Shown one piece after another: positions 24,727 through 33,904 of a stretch of 64,000 nt of DNA (positions are counted from its first letter, which is position 1; the number at the start of each line of letters is the position of its first letter). This stretch comes from Pseudomonadota bacterium (GTDB taxonomy: Bacteria > Desulfobacterota > Desulfobulbia > Desulfobulbales > JAGXFP01), in NCBI GenBank assembly GCA_018814305.1, contig JAHJAA010000022.1, forward strand, positions 62,001 to 126,000, written 5' to 3'. Under the pieces are notes generated by a model. The model was not told where the DNA came from and ran no database searches. It saw only the letters and a program-made list of their open reading frames with translations. The position numbers and the translations under genes were made by a program.

Positions 24727-26841
24727 TTACTGATCCAAGGCGTAGTCGTACTCAATACCCGCCTTTTTAAAATGGTTGAGGATGTTTCGTAATCCCAGGA
24801 GAGTGTCGACCATGAATTTGACCTCCCAGGCTGATTGGGCCGCCTGCCGATGGGAAAGAAGAATGACCTCCTGGATCCGCATCTCCTCCGGGGCCACCCC
24901 CAGCATCATCAAAAACCGATTCCGATTCGGCACCTTCAGAAAGAGCAGAGTCTGTTCCTTCTCCATCCGGGTCTCTTTCAAACGCCAGCGTAATTCCACC
25001 ACGTCTTCCCGCTGCATCTTCAATTCCTGAATCCGATCACAGTCTTTGCGGTGGACGGAAAGACCCCGAGCGGAAAGAAGACCGATCAAGCCTTTCTCCA
25101 CCGGGACTGGATGACAACATCGGGAGAATTTGATGGCGGCTGGATCCAGGGTCTCAAGATAAATCAGGTTCAGAGCGCCGGTGGGGGGAGCAAGAATCTC
25201 TTTATCCTCATAGAGGTGGGTCCGAATTGACTGAACCACCTCTTTCAAGTTTAAGTTGCCCTTACCGACCTGTTGAAACAGGGTGTCGACATCCGCAACC
25301 TGATAGGTCTCACAGACATATTCCATTTCTTCCAGAACAAGCACTTCGATGGGAATCCCATAGCGCTTCAACTCCTGCCGGATGATCGATCGCCCGATTT
25401 CCCGGGCCAGGGCACGGTGGCGGAGCCGAAACATCTTTGAAAGTTCCGACCGGGCGCGGGCGGTCTGGCAGAGTTCCAGGATTGCCGGTTCGAAGTCAAC
25501 CGGCTCCTTCTGGGTAATAATCTTAACCCGATTGCCATCATACAGAGGATCACCCGGACTCAATTTCCGATCACCAGCCATGCCGTACAAACAACGGCGC
25601 CCCACCTCGGTGTGCACCTTGAAGGCAAAATCAAGCACTGTGCTATTGGCCGGTAAGCAGACCGAATCCCCCTTCGGGGTGTAGGTATAGATCTCCTTCT
25701 TACCGCTAACGGCGATCATGTCCCGGTAGGAGACCCCCTCATCGCTTCCCAGGATATCGAGCAGTTCCTTGATCCCATTTTCAAAGGAACTGGAAACCTT
25801 ACCGCCGGCGGACCACTCCTTGATAATCCCCGACCGGCCGTCATTGATCATTTCATGGGTGCGGATTTTGAAAAGATATTTCTGTCCCCGAATGATGGCC
25901 CGGACATGGAGGCACTGATAGCCGGTGGGCTTTGGATTGGCGATGAAATCCCGGATGGTCCGCGGGATGGGGGGGAATCGCTGATTGACCAAGCCCAAAA
26001 GCCGATAACAACTGGGGATATCGTCCACCTCGATCAAAATCTCAAGGGGGGTTTCAATCTCTTTATTCAAAAGTTTGTTGACCGGATCAAAATAGGCCCA
26101 TAAACCTTTGACCCTAATGGAGATTTCGGCATTAAGCCAAGCCGCCCGGACATCCTCCCGAAGTTCTTCGATGATTGCATGGGTTGCCTCGTCCTGCTCA
26201 AGCTGGGCAATAAGATTTTCAACCTTATGGGCCTGGCGGGGAAATCGATAACGGAGCGCAAGATCGTACAGCTCCCGCTTCAAGGAATAAAGACCGACCA
26301 CTCCAGCCATGGGGGCATAAACGTCCAACGTTTCATCAGCGATCTTCTGTTGTTTATGCTTGGGCATGGATGCCATGGTGCGTAGATTGTGCAACCGATC
26401 GGCAAGTTTAATCAGCAGGACCTCAACCCTGGCGGCGGCCCCGGTAAAGAGTTTCCGATGGACCAGTTTATAAAAGGTCTGCCGGTCCCCTTCAAAATTG
26501 GCAATCTTGGTAACTCCATCAACAATGGCCTCCACTTCACGGCCGAACATTTCGCCAATAACCTCGGTGGTAACCTCGGGCACATCTTCAACCGTATCAT
26601 GCAACACCGCTGCCGCCAAGGTTCCCGGATCACGGACTCCCAACTCTCGCACCAGAATCCGGGTAACCTCGCAGGGATGACTGACATAGGCCTCTCCCGA
26701 TTTCCTTTTCTGATCCTGATGGGCGTGAACCGAATAGGAAAACGCCTCCCAGAACAGGGCGGTTTTACCGTGTTGCCCGCCCAATTCCACTTCCATGTCC
26801 TGACAGAACGAGGCTATGTCAAATTGTGTTTCGTTCGACAC
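24727..26841 (-). CDS. RelA/SpoT family (p)ppGpp hydrolase with degenerate-looking synthetase domain
   Basis: A 704-residue protein with a GTG start at 26841 and AAGGAT upstream. The HD hydrolase domain looks complete (HPCEVTRIL, AAVLHDTVEDV, LADRLHNLRTM). In the synthetase domain RVK and the GYQCLH loop remain, but the aspartate of the usual YDLxxIR block is replaced (ETPLEILIE), the serine after RxKxxY is alanine, and the catalytic glutamate before IRT is missing (YLFKIRTHE). A TGS domain (YTYTPKGDSVCLPANSTVLDF), a conserved CCHPVP region and a C-terminal ACT domain follow. Hydrolysis of the alarmone is therefore more likely than synthesis. Confidence 0.85.
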   Translation of the reverse strand: MSNETQFDIASFCQDMEVELGGQHGKTALFWEAFSYSVHAHQDQKRKSGEAYVSHPCEVTRILVRELGVRDPGTLAAAVLHDTVEDVPEVTTEVIGEMFGREVEAIVDGVTKIANFEGDRQTFYKLVHRKLFTGAAARVEVLLIKLADRLHNLRTMASMPKHKQQKIADETLDVYAPMAGVVGLYSLKRELYDLALRYRFPRQAHKVENLIAQLEQDEATHAIIEELREDVRAAWLNAEISIRVKGLWAYFDPVNKLLNKEIETPLEILIEVDDIPSCYRLLGLVNQRFPPIPRTIRDFIANPKPTGYQCLHVRAIIRGQKYLFKIRTHEMINDGRSGIIKEWSAGGKVSSSFENGIKELLDILGSDEGVSYRDMIAVSGKKEIYTYTPKGDSVCLPANSTVLDFAFKVHTEVGRRCLYGMAGDRKLSPGDPLYDGNRVKIITQKEPVDFEPAILELCQTARARSELSKMFRLRHRALAREIGRSIIRQELKRYGIPIEVLVLEEMEYVCETYQVADVDTLFQQVGKGNLNLKEVVQSIRTHLYEDKEILAPPTGALNLIYLETLDPAAIKFSRCCHPVPVEKGLIGLLSARGLSVHRKDCDRIQELKMQREDVVELRWRLKETRMEKEQTLLFLKVPNRNRFLMMLGVAPEEMRIQEVILLSHRQAAQSAWEVKFMVDTLLGLRNILNHFKKAGIEYDYALDQ

Positions 26842-27284
26842 TGCTATCCTTATACGATGTAATAAATGGTATCAATCAAAGCCGATGCGAGCCCCTGCCA
26901 TTCCAAAGCCCAAGCACCCTCGGCTTCCGGTAAAGCCTAACCCAGATAAACTGGAAAAGATTAAAACTTGGCGAACAAAGCCCTGGATAAATATCTTATC
27001 TGTAGGTTGTTTCGTCGTTTGAATTAAATAGTTATTAAAATCCATGCCATAAAAAACACTAAAAGTAGTGATAAAACACTAAAAGTAGTATGACATTTTG
27101 GAAAAAAAAAGGGGCAATTTTATTTGTATATAAAAATCTGCGCTGGAATGAAAAGACATGATACCCTTTTTCAGCTACTATATGATATATCATAACCACG
27201 CAGCTTTCTAATATTAAAGCGGCCCGCAGGGCCTCCCGGAAAGCCTTCCTCCACTACAAGAACACTTCCGGAGTATCTCATCCC
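26842..27284. other. Divergent intergenic region upstream of rnr
   Basis: About 440 AT-rich bases between the spoT-like gene and rnr. No gene is supported. It contains two tandem copies of a 17-base operator-like sequence at 27053-27089 (entered separately) and must hold promoters for both flanking genes. The last 70 bases before rnr are GC-richer leader sequence. Confidence 0.55.
27053..27089. promoter_or_regulatory. Tandem 17-base operator-like repeats
   Basis: AAAACACTAAAAGTAGT occurs at 27053-27069 and again at 27073-27089, exactly 20 bases apart, so both copies face nearly the same side of the helix. Each contains the dyad CACTA-AAAG-TAGT(G/A). This is what a pair of binding sites for a dimeric regulator looks like. 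The site is about 200 bases upstream of rnr. Confidence 0.5.
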
Positions 27285-29579
27285 ATGTCAACTCGCAACC
27301 GCACCCGTCGCACCCCGGCAGGAAAAAGACACAGAGGTCCCGGCCGTCAATCCGTTGAAGAAAAAAACGGAAAACGCGGTCAAAACCGTTCCCCTCGTCA
27401 TTCCCGTCATCGTGAAGAGTCCGCCGTTACCGGACCAAGCCGGTCAGACGATATCATCGGATTCATCTATGCCGCTGGCGGCGAAGCCACGGCCAAGGAT
27501 ATTCACCACGCCCTGGCCAGCGAATCCAGGAGCGAGCAGAAAAAGACGGACCTTATCCTGGAGGAGCTTTGCCGCGAGAAAGCCTTAACCTGCCGAAAAC
27601 GAGTTTATTCGATCCGCAAGGATGGCAACCTCCGGGAGGCCATCTTCCAAGGAAATCCCCGGGGATTCGGCTTTGCCATACCTCCGCCGGTACCTGGCCA
27701 GCCCGAATCAATTCCCCATGACCGATCCGGAGATTTTTTCATTCCCCCCGGCGCCGTCGGTCGCGCCGCCCACGGTGATCGAATTCTCATCCGCGTCAGT
27801 GCTTCTCGATCAGGAAAAACCGAAGCCCGGGTAATCAGTGTCCTGGCCCGCCAGGCCGCCAAAGTGGTGGGACGTCTAGTTATCAAAGACGGTGACTTCC
27901 GAGTTATTCCGGAAGATGATCGCTTAACCTATGCGGTTGAAATTTCACCCGATGGAATTGGCGGGGCGGAAAACGGCATGATCGTGCTGGCTGAGATCAT
28001 CGAGTTCAACCTGACCCATAAAAATCCCTCGGGACGGGTGATCAAAGTCTTCGGCGATCCCGCCCGGGCCGAAGTCCAGGCAGAAATTGTCATCCACCTC
28101 CATCAACTGCCGGACACCTTCAGCAATGAAACCCTGGCCGAGGCCAACAATCTCAGCGGGGTGATCGAACCCGCCGCCGGTCGGGCCGACCTGCGCCAGA
28201 TCCACCATGTTACCATCGACGGCGAAACCGCCCGCGACTTTGACGACGCCGTTGCGGTCATCTCCACCGGCAAAGGCTTTACCCTCTACGTCTCCATTGC
28301 CGATGTCAGCCACTATGTGACCCCGGGTTCAGCCATCGACCGTGACGCCTATCAAAGGGGGACCAGTGTTTATTTTCCCGGAAGGGTGGTACCGATGCTG
28401 CCGGAAAGGTTGTCCAACGACCTCTGCAGCCTGGTTCCCGATCAGGACCGTTATGCCTTCACCGCCATCCTTGAGTTCGACCGGGAGGGCAAGCGACTCG
28501 GGAAGTCCTTCACCCGTTCAATCATCCGGAGCCACCACCGGTTTACCTATACCACTGTCGCCCAGATCCTCGTGGACCAGGATCCCGAAATCCGCGCTAC
28601 CCATCAAACCTTTATTGATGACCTGGAACGCATGGGGCAATTGGGAAGAATCCTGGAAAAGGTCCGGATGGCGCGGGGCAGTATCGGCTTCGAATTGCCG
28701 GAGGCGGAAATCACCTTGGCTGAAGATGGCTCCATCGCATCGGTCTCCCGGTCACAGCGGAATCTGGCCCATAAATTAATCGAGGAGTTCATGTTGGCCG
28801 CCAATGAGGCAGTGGCCAGCACCTTCACTGAAAAAGGCACCAGACAACCGGGTTTTTTGTACCGCATTCATGAGCCGCCCGACCCCCTCAAGGTTGAAGA
28901 GTTTGCAGAATTTTCAAGGAGGATCGGGATCATTCTGCCACCGGAGCCGTACAACCCCAGCTGGTTTAACCAAGCGGTGGATTCTGTCCGGGGCACTCCC
29001 AAGGAATATATTGTCAACAACCTGCTGCTCCGCACCATGCAACAGGCCCGCTACTCCCCGGAAAATGCCGGCCATTTCGGCCTGGCGGCCAGCGATTACT
29101 CCCATTTCACCTCTCCCATCCGGAGGTACCCCGATCTGATGGTACACCGGGCTCTCTCCACCCTGTTGAGCGGCGGGGAACGCCACCGGGCTGGAACACC
29201 ACCGGGACCGGACACTGACGATGCCGGATTGTTTCTGTCCCAACGGGAGCGGGTAGCGGTGGATGCGGAGCGGGATATCATCGCCCGGCTGCAGGCCTGG
29301 TACATGGCGAAACACCTGGGTGAAGAGTTTACCGGCATCATCTCCGGGGTGGCTCCCTTCGGACTTTTTATCGAGCTTCTCGAGTCCATGATCAGCGGCG
29401 CCATTCCCATCGGTGATCTCACCGGGGACTCTTACGAATTGGATGACAAGAATCACCGCGTCCTCGGACGGGGCACCCGTCGGGTGCTGCAGGTCGGAGA
29501 TCTTATTCGAGTCCGGGTCAACGAGGTTGACCTTCAACGCCGCCGCATCAACTTTGTCCTGGTGGAAGAACTGCCATGA
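27285..29579 (+). CDS. rnr: Ribonuclease R
   Basis: A 764-residue 3'-5' exoribonuclease of the RNB family. A very basic N-terminus (about 50 residues) is followed by a winged-helix domain (IIGFIYAAGGEATAKDIHHAL), cold-shock-type domains, the RNB core with ETARDFDDAVAV (metal-binding aspartates) and RYPDLMVHRAL, and a C-terminal S1 domain (EEFTGIISGVAPFGLFIEL). It degrades structured RNA and acts in rRNA quality control. The stop codon overlaps the next ATG (29576-29579), giving a two-gene unit with the RNA methyltransferase. Confidence 0.94.
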   Translation: MSTRNRTRRTPAGKRHRGPGRQSVEEKNGKRGQNRSPRHSRHREESAVTGPSRSDDIIGFIYAAGGEATAKDIHHALASESRSEQKKTDLILEELCREKALTCRKRVYSIRKDGNLREAIFQGNPRGFGFAIPPPVPGQPESIPHDRSGDFFIPPGAVGRAAHGDRILIRVSASRSGKTEARVISVLARQAAKVVGRLVIKDGDFRVIPEDDRLTYAVEISPDGIGGAENGMIVLAEIIEFNLTHKNPSGRVIKVFGDPARAEVQAEIVIHLHQLPDTFSNETLAEANNLSGVIEPAAGRADLRQIHHVTIDGETARDFDDAVAVISTGKGFTLYVSIADVSHYVTPGSAIDRDAYQRGTSVYFPGRVVPMLPERLSNDLCSLVPDQDRYAFTAILEFDREGKRLGKSFTRSIIRSHHRFTYTTVAQILVDQDPEIRATHQTFIDDLERMGQLGRILEKVRMARGSIGFELPEAEITLAEDGSIASVSRSQRNLAHKLIEEFMLAANEAVASTFTEKGTRQPGFLYRIHEPPDPLKVEEFAEFSRRIGIILPPEPYNPSWFNQAVDSVRGTPKEYIVNNLLLRTMQQARYSPENAGHFGLAASDYSHFTSPIRRYPDLMVHRALSTLLSGGERHRAGTPPGPDTDDAGLFLSQRERVAVDAERDIIARLQAWYMAKHLGEEFTGIISGVAPFGLFIELLESMISGAIPIGDLTGDSYELDDKNHRVLGRGTRRVLQVGDLIRVRVNEVDLQRRRINFVLVEELP

Positions 29580-30355
29580 GTTATGAAGACGGAACCATTT
29601 CCACCCTGCTTGACCAGGTGGCCATCGTTCTGGTTGAACCCAAATATCCGGAAAATATCGGGGCAGCGGCCCGGGTTGCCAAAAACACCGGAATCTCCCG
29701 ACTGATTGTGGTCAGGCAGGAACCGCCCGACCGGGAAAAGATGTTGAAGATGGCCACCCATAAGGCGGCTGATCTGATCGACCACCTGGAATTCTACCCT
29801 GATCTGGCCTCAGCCCTGGCCGATTTCCAGGTGGTGGTTGCAACCACGGCCCGCCAGGGCCGGCAACGTCGCCCCCCCAACACGCCCCGGGTGGTGATGG
29901 AAAAGATCCTGCCCCTTCTGACCAACAACAAGACCGCCCTGATGTTCGGTCCGGAACACCGAGGGCTCACCAACGATGACCTCAAGTACTGCCATTTCAC
30001 TTCCACCATCCCCACCGCCGACTTCTCCTCGTTGAACCTGGCCCAGGCCGTGGGGATCCATTGCCACGAACTCTATCATGCCCTGCTCTACGGCACCGAG
30101 GCTCTCAGCGAAGCGGTAAATCCCAAACAGGCCACCACCAGGGAAATGGAAGGAATGTACAGCCACCTGGAAGAACTCCTGACCAGGATCGATTTCCTGA
30201 AGGACAATAATGGAGAGAACGATTACTGGATGAACTCCATCCGCAAATTTCTAGGTCGGCTCGGCCTTTTGTCCAAGGAAGTAAAGATGATCCGGGGCTT
30301 CTGCCGACAGTTCCTCTGGTACGAGGATCAACAATCCATCAAACCGGAAGAATGA
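29576..30355 (+). CDS. trmJ: TrmJ/TrmH-family RNA 2'-O-methyltransferase
   Basis: A 259-residue SPOUT-class methyltransferase. The knotted C-terminal half of the catalytic domain is clear (ALMFGPEHRGLTNDDL, IPTADFSSLNLAQAVGI), as is the N-terminal EPKYPENIGAAARVAKN. A helical extension of about 80 residues follows, as in TrmJ, which methylates position 32 of tRNA. The exact target is inferred from family resemblance only. Translational coupling to rnr by ATGA makes a paired RNA-metabolism operon. Confidence 0.85.
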   Translation: MSYEDGTISTLLDQVAIVLVEPKYPENIGAAARVAKNTGISRLIVVRQEPPDREKMLKMATHKAADLIDHLEFYPDLASALADFQVVVATTARQGRQRRPPNTPRVVMEKILPLLTNNKTALMFGPEHRGLTNDDLKYCHFTSTIPTADFSSLNLAQAVGIHCHELYHALLYGTEALSEAVNPKQATTREMEGMYSHLEELLTRIDFLKDNNGENDYWMNSIRKFLGRLGLLSKEVKMIRGFCRQFLWYEDQQSIKPEE

Positions 30356-30400
30356 CCTCAGGTGTGGAAGCAGCAACCCCTAACCCACACAATTTATTGA

Positions 30401-30715
30401 TCAGGATGATTTGACCGCTCGCTGGCTCATGAAGCTGAACAGGGCAATGAGGAGCAGAAACATCCCAACTCCCAGATAGATAAAACCCTGGTCGCCGAAA
30501 ACCCCTTCAGCAGAAACAAACTTATCCTGATTGAGAATAAACAGCCAGTAGAGGGAAAAAGCCAGACTGATGAGAAAACAAGTCCGATAGCTTTGAAACA
30601 GCATGAGTAGATTGATCAATCCGACAAAATAAATCATCTGGATCGCTGGAATTACGATCTCTTTCTCCTGAAAAAATCCACTAAAATGAGTGATAAAATC
30701 CCAAAGCTCCTGCAT
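30401..30715 (-). CDS. Small membrane protein of unknown function
   Basis: A 104-residue protein with three predicted membrane helices (about 22-42, 45-62 and 76-96). AAGGAAT stands upstream of the ATG at 30715. I do not recognise a family. It converges on trmJ and stands alone on its strand. Confidence 0.55.
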   Translation of the reverse strand: MQELWDFITHFSGFFQEKEIVIPAIQMIYFVGLINLLMLFQSYRTCFLISLAFSLYWLFILNQDKFVSAEGVFGDQGFIYLGVGMFLLLIALFSFMSQRAVKSS

Positions 30716-31077
30716 ATCGTTATTCCTTTTTTATAAATTCTCGAATGAAAAACAGCAGCCCTTTCCAATCCAATGTATCAAATCCATCCCCTTTATCGAC
30801 AAAAAAAGCATTCGACACTTTAGTCGTTGACCGATCAATCCCCATAATCAGTTTATTGAAATTTCTCCATCCTGTCAAAAAAAGCATACCGAATCACCCA
30901 GAGAGGACCACGCATTCAGAGTTCAAGCTTCCAATAAACATCCTTGAGCAGGGTCCTTTCCCGGATACTTTTCAAAATCTGGAAAAAAATTATTGCATCT
31001 TCCATGCGATTCGATATAGGATATAAAAAATCTTATTTATCTTGTTTGATGTTTCCCTCTTTCAGGCCTAATCGATT
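30716..31077. other. Intergenic region upstream of the Rrf2 gene
   Basis: About 360 AT-rich bases with no supported gene. A possible promoter for the Rrf2 gene is TTGCAT (30993-30998) and TAGGAT (31017-31022) with an 18-base spacer. The stretch that follows it (about 31020-31045) is AT-rich and could hold an Rrf2-type operator for self-control. Confidence 0.4.
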
Positions 31078-31536
31078 ATGAGACTGACCCGCGCCGGTGA
31101 ATATGCAGTCCGTTGTATCCTGTACCTATCGCACAAGGGGCGGGGGCAACTGGTAAGTCGCCTTGAGATTGCCGCCCAGTGTGACATCCCCGACAAATTT
31201 CTCGCCAAAATAGCCCAGCAACTCGGCCGAAGCGGGCTCATCGAAATCCGGCAGGGCGCCCGCGGCGGGTACCGATTGATCAAGGATCCTGCCGAGATCA
31301 GCCTCCTGGACGTCGTGGAGACAATCATCGGGGAAATCTCCCTAAACGACTGTGTGACCAGCGCCGACACCTGCCGAGCCAGCGCCAACTGCGCAGTTAA
31401 CCGGATCTGGATCAAGGCCAGAAATCAGTTACGACAAACCCTGGCCGAAGTCTCTTTTGAGGCCCTGTTGCAAGAAGACTCCTGTTTTCTCTTCCCTGGC
31501 ACCGATATTCTTGACAATCGGAAGAACCTTCCCTGA
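31078..31536 (+). CDS. Rrf2 family transcriptional regulator with three conserved cysteines
   Basis: A 152-residue regulator of the IscR/NsrR type. The N-terminal winged helix-turn-helix is typical (MRLTRAGEYAVRCILYLS, GGYRLIKDP). The sensor loop carries C-x6-C-x5-C, consistent with an iron-sulfur cluster that could sense nitric oxide, redox state or oxygen. It is 15 bases upstream of an AAA+ gene and two genes upstream of the cbb3 oxidase locus, so control of that locus is a reasonable inference. Confidence 0.88.
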   Translation: MRLTRAGEYAVRCILYLSHKGRGQLVSRLEIAAQCDIPDKFLAKIAQQLGRSGLIEIRQGARGGYRLIKDPAEISLLDVVETIIGEISLNDCVTSADTCRASANCAVNRIWIKARNQLRQTLAEVSFEALLQEDSCFLFPGTDILDNRKNLP

Positions 31537-31551
31537 TAATCATTAGTAATC

Positions 31552-33786
31552 ATGACAGAAAATCACCAGAAAATACTCCTGCTTGGTTCCAATGTCCGCA
31601 TCAGCAGCCTGCCGATCAAGGAGGTCAGTCTCCTCCGGGAAGGCAGCCTTCCGGCCTACGGCTATAATCCGGGTGATTCTCTGGAACTGCTGGCCGGCGA
31701 AGTTACCGTTGAACAGGGTCGCCAGGAACAATGCCTCAACTGGCTGAACACCCTGCAGGAACCCACCGGCCACGCCGTCTCTATCCAGACCCTCACCTAT
31801 GGCGAACAAAAGGAAGTCTATCAACTCTTCCGTCGGCGTAAAATGGCCCCGACCGACCCAACCAGGGGTTGGTTCATGTTTCACCAGATCCTTCCTCGGG
31901 AAGGCCGTTGTGAACAGGAATTTCCCCTCATAGTGAGTGATGACCAGACCGAACTCGTCACCGGCAACCAGGGAATCATGATCATCGACGACGGGGGGAG
32001 GCCACCCTCGGCGGCCCACCTTCTTAAGCAGAAAAACCCCGGGGCCTGGGTGATTGCCATGGGGATCAGCGTGGCCCACTGGCATGACTGGGCAGAGGAA
32101 TTCGGTACGGACTTTTGTCTGTTCTGCCGGCTGGCCGATCTGGAAACCACCCGGATGGAGATGGAAAGCGGGCTGATCTGGGAAACCCTGACCGCCATGA
32201 CCATCCGCGCCCTAAAATCCCCAGAGGTTGGACTCTGGAATGAAGAACAGAGAAGATTCCGGAGCCATATCATCATCGAGATGTTTCCCCACGGCCTGCT
32301 CTACGCCGGGCCGGAGGGTATCTTCTTTCGCCATCGCAAAGCCAGCCTGCCGGAAAAAAGTTCGCCGCGCCATCACGGCGCTGTCCCCTGCTACGACACA
32401 TTGGTCACCTCGATGCTGGCCCTTGACAGTGTTCGCACCGGGCGTCTTCTGGCCTGCCGGAATTACTTTTTCGGGTTTTCTGAACGGGTCCTGGCCAATT
32501 GGCAATTTCTCCAATCCAATGGTTATTTCTTCACCGACCGCCTGGTCATGCCGGAACTGGATTTCACCCCGACCTGCTGTGAAGGTGACCAATGCCATTT
32601 GGCCCCACCGTTCGATCCCTGCCTGATCGAATTGGACGGAACGACCTCCCAATTCGATACCTTACTTGAGATGGTTTCCCGGCAGAGTTGGACCCGGGAG
32701 AAAAAAACCGCCATCCGAGATTTTTTTCCTTATAAAACCGGCTTTCACCCCGCCGTGGCTCTACCCGCCACTCCGGTGGGAATCATTACCGAAGTTCTTC
32801 ACTATCTAAAAGACGAAGTCAGTTGGAAAAACGGATTTGAGACCTTACGACTCTTCCATGTGGGTCACCTCCGGACCACCGACCCGGTTGAAATCGATGC
32901 GGTTACCACCATGCAAACGGTCATGGACAGCTACGTTTCCCGGGATCACTTCCTACGACCTCTCTGCATGGGCGTTTTTGGCCCGCCAGGCTCCGGAAAA
33001 TCCTTTGCGGTCAAGGAAATCGCCCGGGTTATCGCCCAAAAATTCGAGACCAATCCCTTTGAGTTTTTTGAATTCAATCTGACCCAGTTCGCCGGACCCG
33101 ACGAGATCAACTCGGCCATTGAACCGATCCGGGCCTCGGTGGCCAAGGGCATGGTGCCCATCGTCTTCTGGGATGAATTCGACTGCCCCTATGGCGGCCA
33201 TGAGTTCGGCTATGTCCGTTATTTTTTGCCCTCCATGCAGGACGGAGTTACCTATGTCCACGGAATCCCATACAATATCGGCCGGGCCATTTTCGTTTTT
33301 GCGGGAGGGGTTAAATCCTGCTGGGAGGACTTGGAGAATCTGCTCTACGCCCAAGATACTGCCCTGACCAAGACCTTGAAAATCCCGGATTTTCTCAGCA
33401 GGTTACGGGTTGTACTGGATATTGATGGCATCAATCTCCCCCCGGAAATTCTCTCCGAATCGGCCACCGCCGAACACCTGGCAATGTTACGACGACTCCT
33501 CTTGAAACGGGCCTTCATTATTGCCCACCAGATGGATACCCACTGGAAACAGGCGGCCCGCAAAACCTCCGGCCTGTTGCTCCGGCTGCTCCTGGCCAAT
33601 TACAAGTTCGGAGCCCGCTCCATCGAGGCGGTGATCGAATCCAGCGGTGCGGCCGACCGGCTGGTCTACGGTCTACCCGAGCTGATCGCTCCATCCGCCG
33701 CCAGGATCCATGCCGAATGGCGCATTGACCTTGAGCGACAGGTTGATCAGATGCGAAAAGACCAGGGGCTCCGCTCTGTCTGGTAA
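31552..33786 (+). CDS. AAA+ ATPase with N-terminal ribokinase-fold-like region
   Basis: A 744-residue protein of unknown function. The C-terminal part is an AAA+ domain with Walker A GPPGSGKSF near residue 476 and Walker B IVFWDEFDCP near 536. The first 400 residues are harder to place; stretches such as WVIAMGISVAHWHDWAEEFG and ESGLIWETLT followed by GLLYAG recall, from memory, the degenerate sugar-kinase-like (ribokinase-fold) domain found in some bacterial RyR-associated proteins. No membrane helix or signal peptide is seen. The gene lies between an Rrf2 regulator and ccoN, which suggests a stress or respiratory-assembly role, but this is inference. Confidence 0.6.
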   Translation: MTENHQKILLLGSNVRISSLPIKEVSLLREGSLPAYGYNPGDSLELLAGEVTVEQGRQEQCLNWLNTLQEPTGHAVSIQTLTYGEQKEVYQLFRRRKMAPTDPTRGWFMFHQILPREGRCEQEFPLIVSDDQTELVTGNQGIMIIDDGGRPPSAAHLLKQKNPGAWVIAMGISVAHWHDWAEEFGTDFCLFCRLADLETTRMEMESGLIWETLTAMTIRALKSPEVGLWNEEQRRFRSHIIIEMFPHGLLYAGPEGIFFRHRKASLPEKSSPRHHGAVPCYDTLVTSMLALDSVRTGRLLACRNYFFGFSERVLANWQFLQSNGYFFTDRLVMPELDFTPTCCEGDQCHLAPPFDPCLIELDGTTSQFDTLLEMVSRQSWTREKKTAIRDFFPYKTGFHPAVALPATPVGIITEVLHYLKDEVSWKNGFETLRLFHVGHLRTTDPVEIDAVTTMQTVMDSYVSRDHFLRPLCMGVFGPPGSGKSFAVKEIARVIAQKFETNPFEFFEFNLTQFAGPDEINSAIEPIRASVAKGMVPIVFWDEFDCPYGGHEFGYVRYFLPSMQDGVTYVHGIPYNIGRAIFVFAGGVKSCWEDLENLLYAQDTALTKTLKIPDFLSRLRVVLDIDGINLPPEILSESATAEHLAMLRRLLLKRAFIIAHQMDTHWKQAARKTSGLLLRLLLANYKFGARSIEAVIESSGAADRLVYGLPELIAPSAARIHAEWRIDLERQVDQMRKDQGLRSVW

Positions 33787-33803
33787 CAAGATAACTAGCT
33801 ATA

Positions 33804-33835
33804 CCGGGAGACCAGAAGGGGTTTCGATCTCCCGG
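33804..33835. promoter_or_regulatory. Inverted repeat between the AAA+ gene and ccoN
   Basis: Eight-base arms CCGGGAGA (33804-33811) and TCTCCCGG (33828-33835) around a 16-base loop, about 65 bases before ccoN. No T-run follows. It may be an operator, for example for the nearby Rrf2 protein, or an mRNA hairpin. Confidence 0.45.
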
Positions 33836-33865
33836 ACCATTAATAAAACAAAAAGGGAAAGAAAA

Positions 33866-33904
33866 ATGTTTGCAGATAACTCTTACATCTGGAGGGAAAA
33901 GTGA
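33866..33904 (+). CDS. Possible 12-residue leader peptide overlapping the ccoN start
   Basis: ATG at 33866, preceded by AAAGGGAAAG, opens a 12-codon frame (MFADNSYIWREK) whose last codon and stop overlap the ccoN GTG. The ccoN ribosome-binding site GGAGGG lies inside it. The arrangement would couple translation of ccoN to the leader. Not proven to be translated. Confidence 0.35.
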   Translation: MFADNSYIWREK

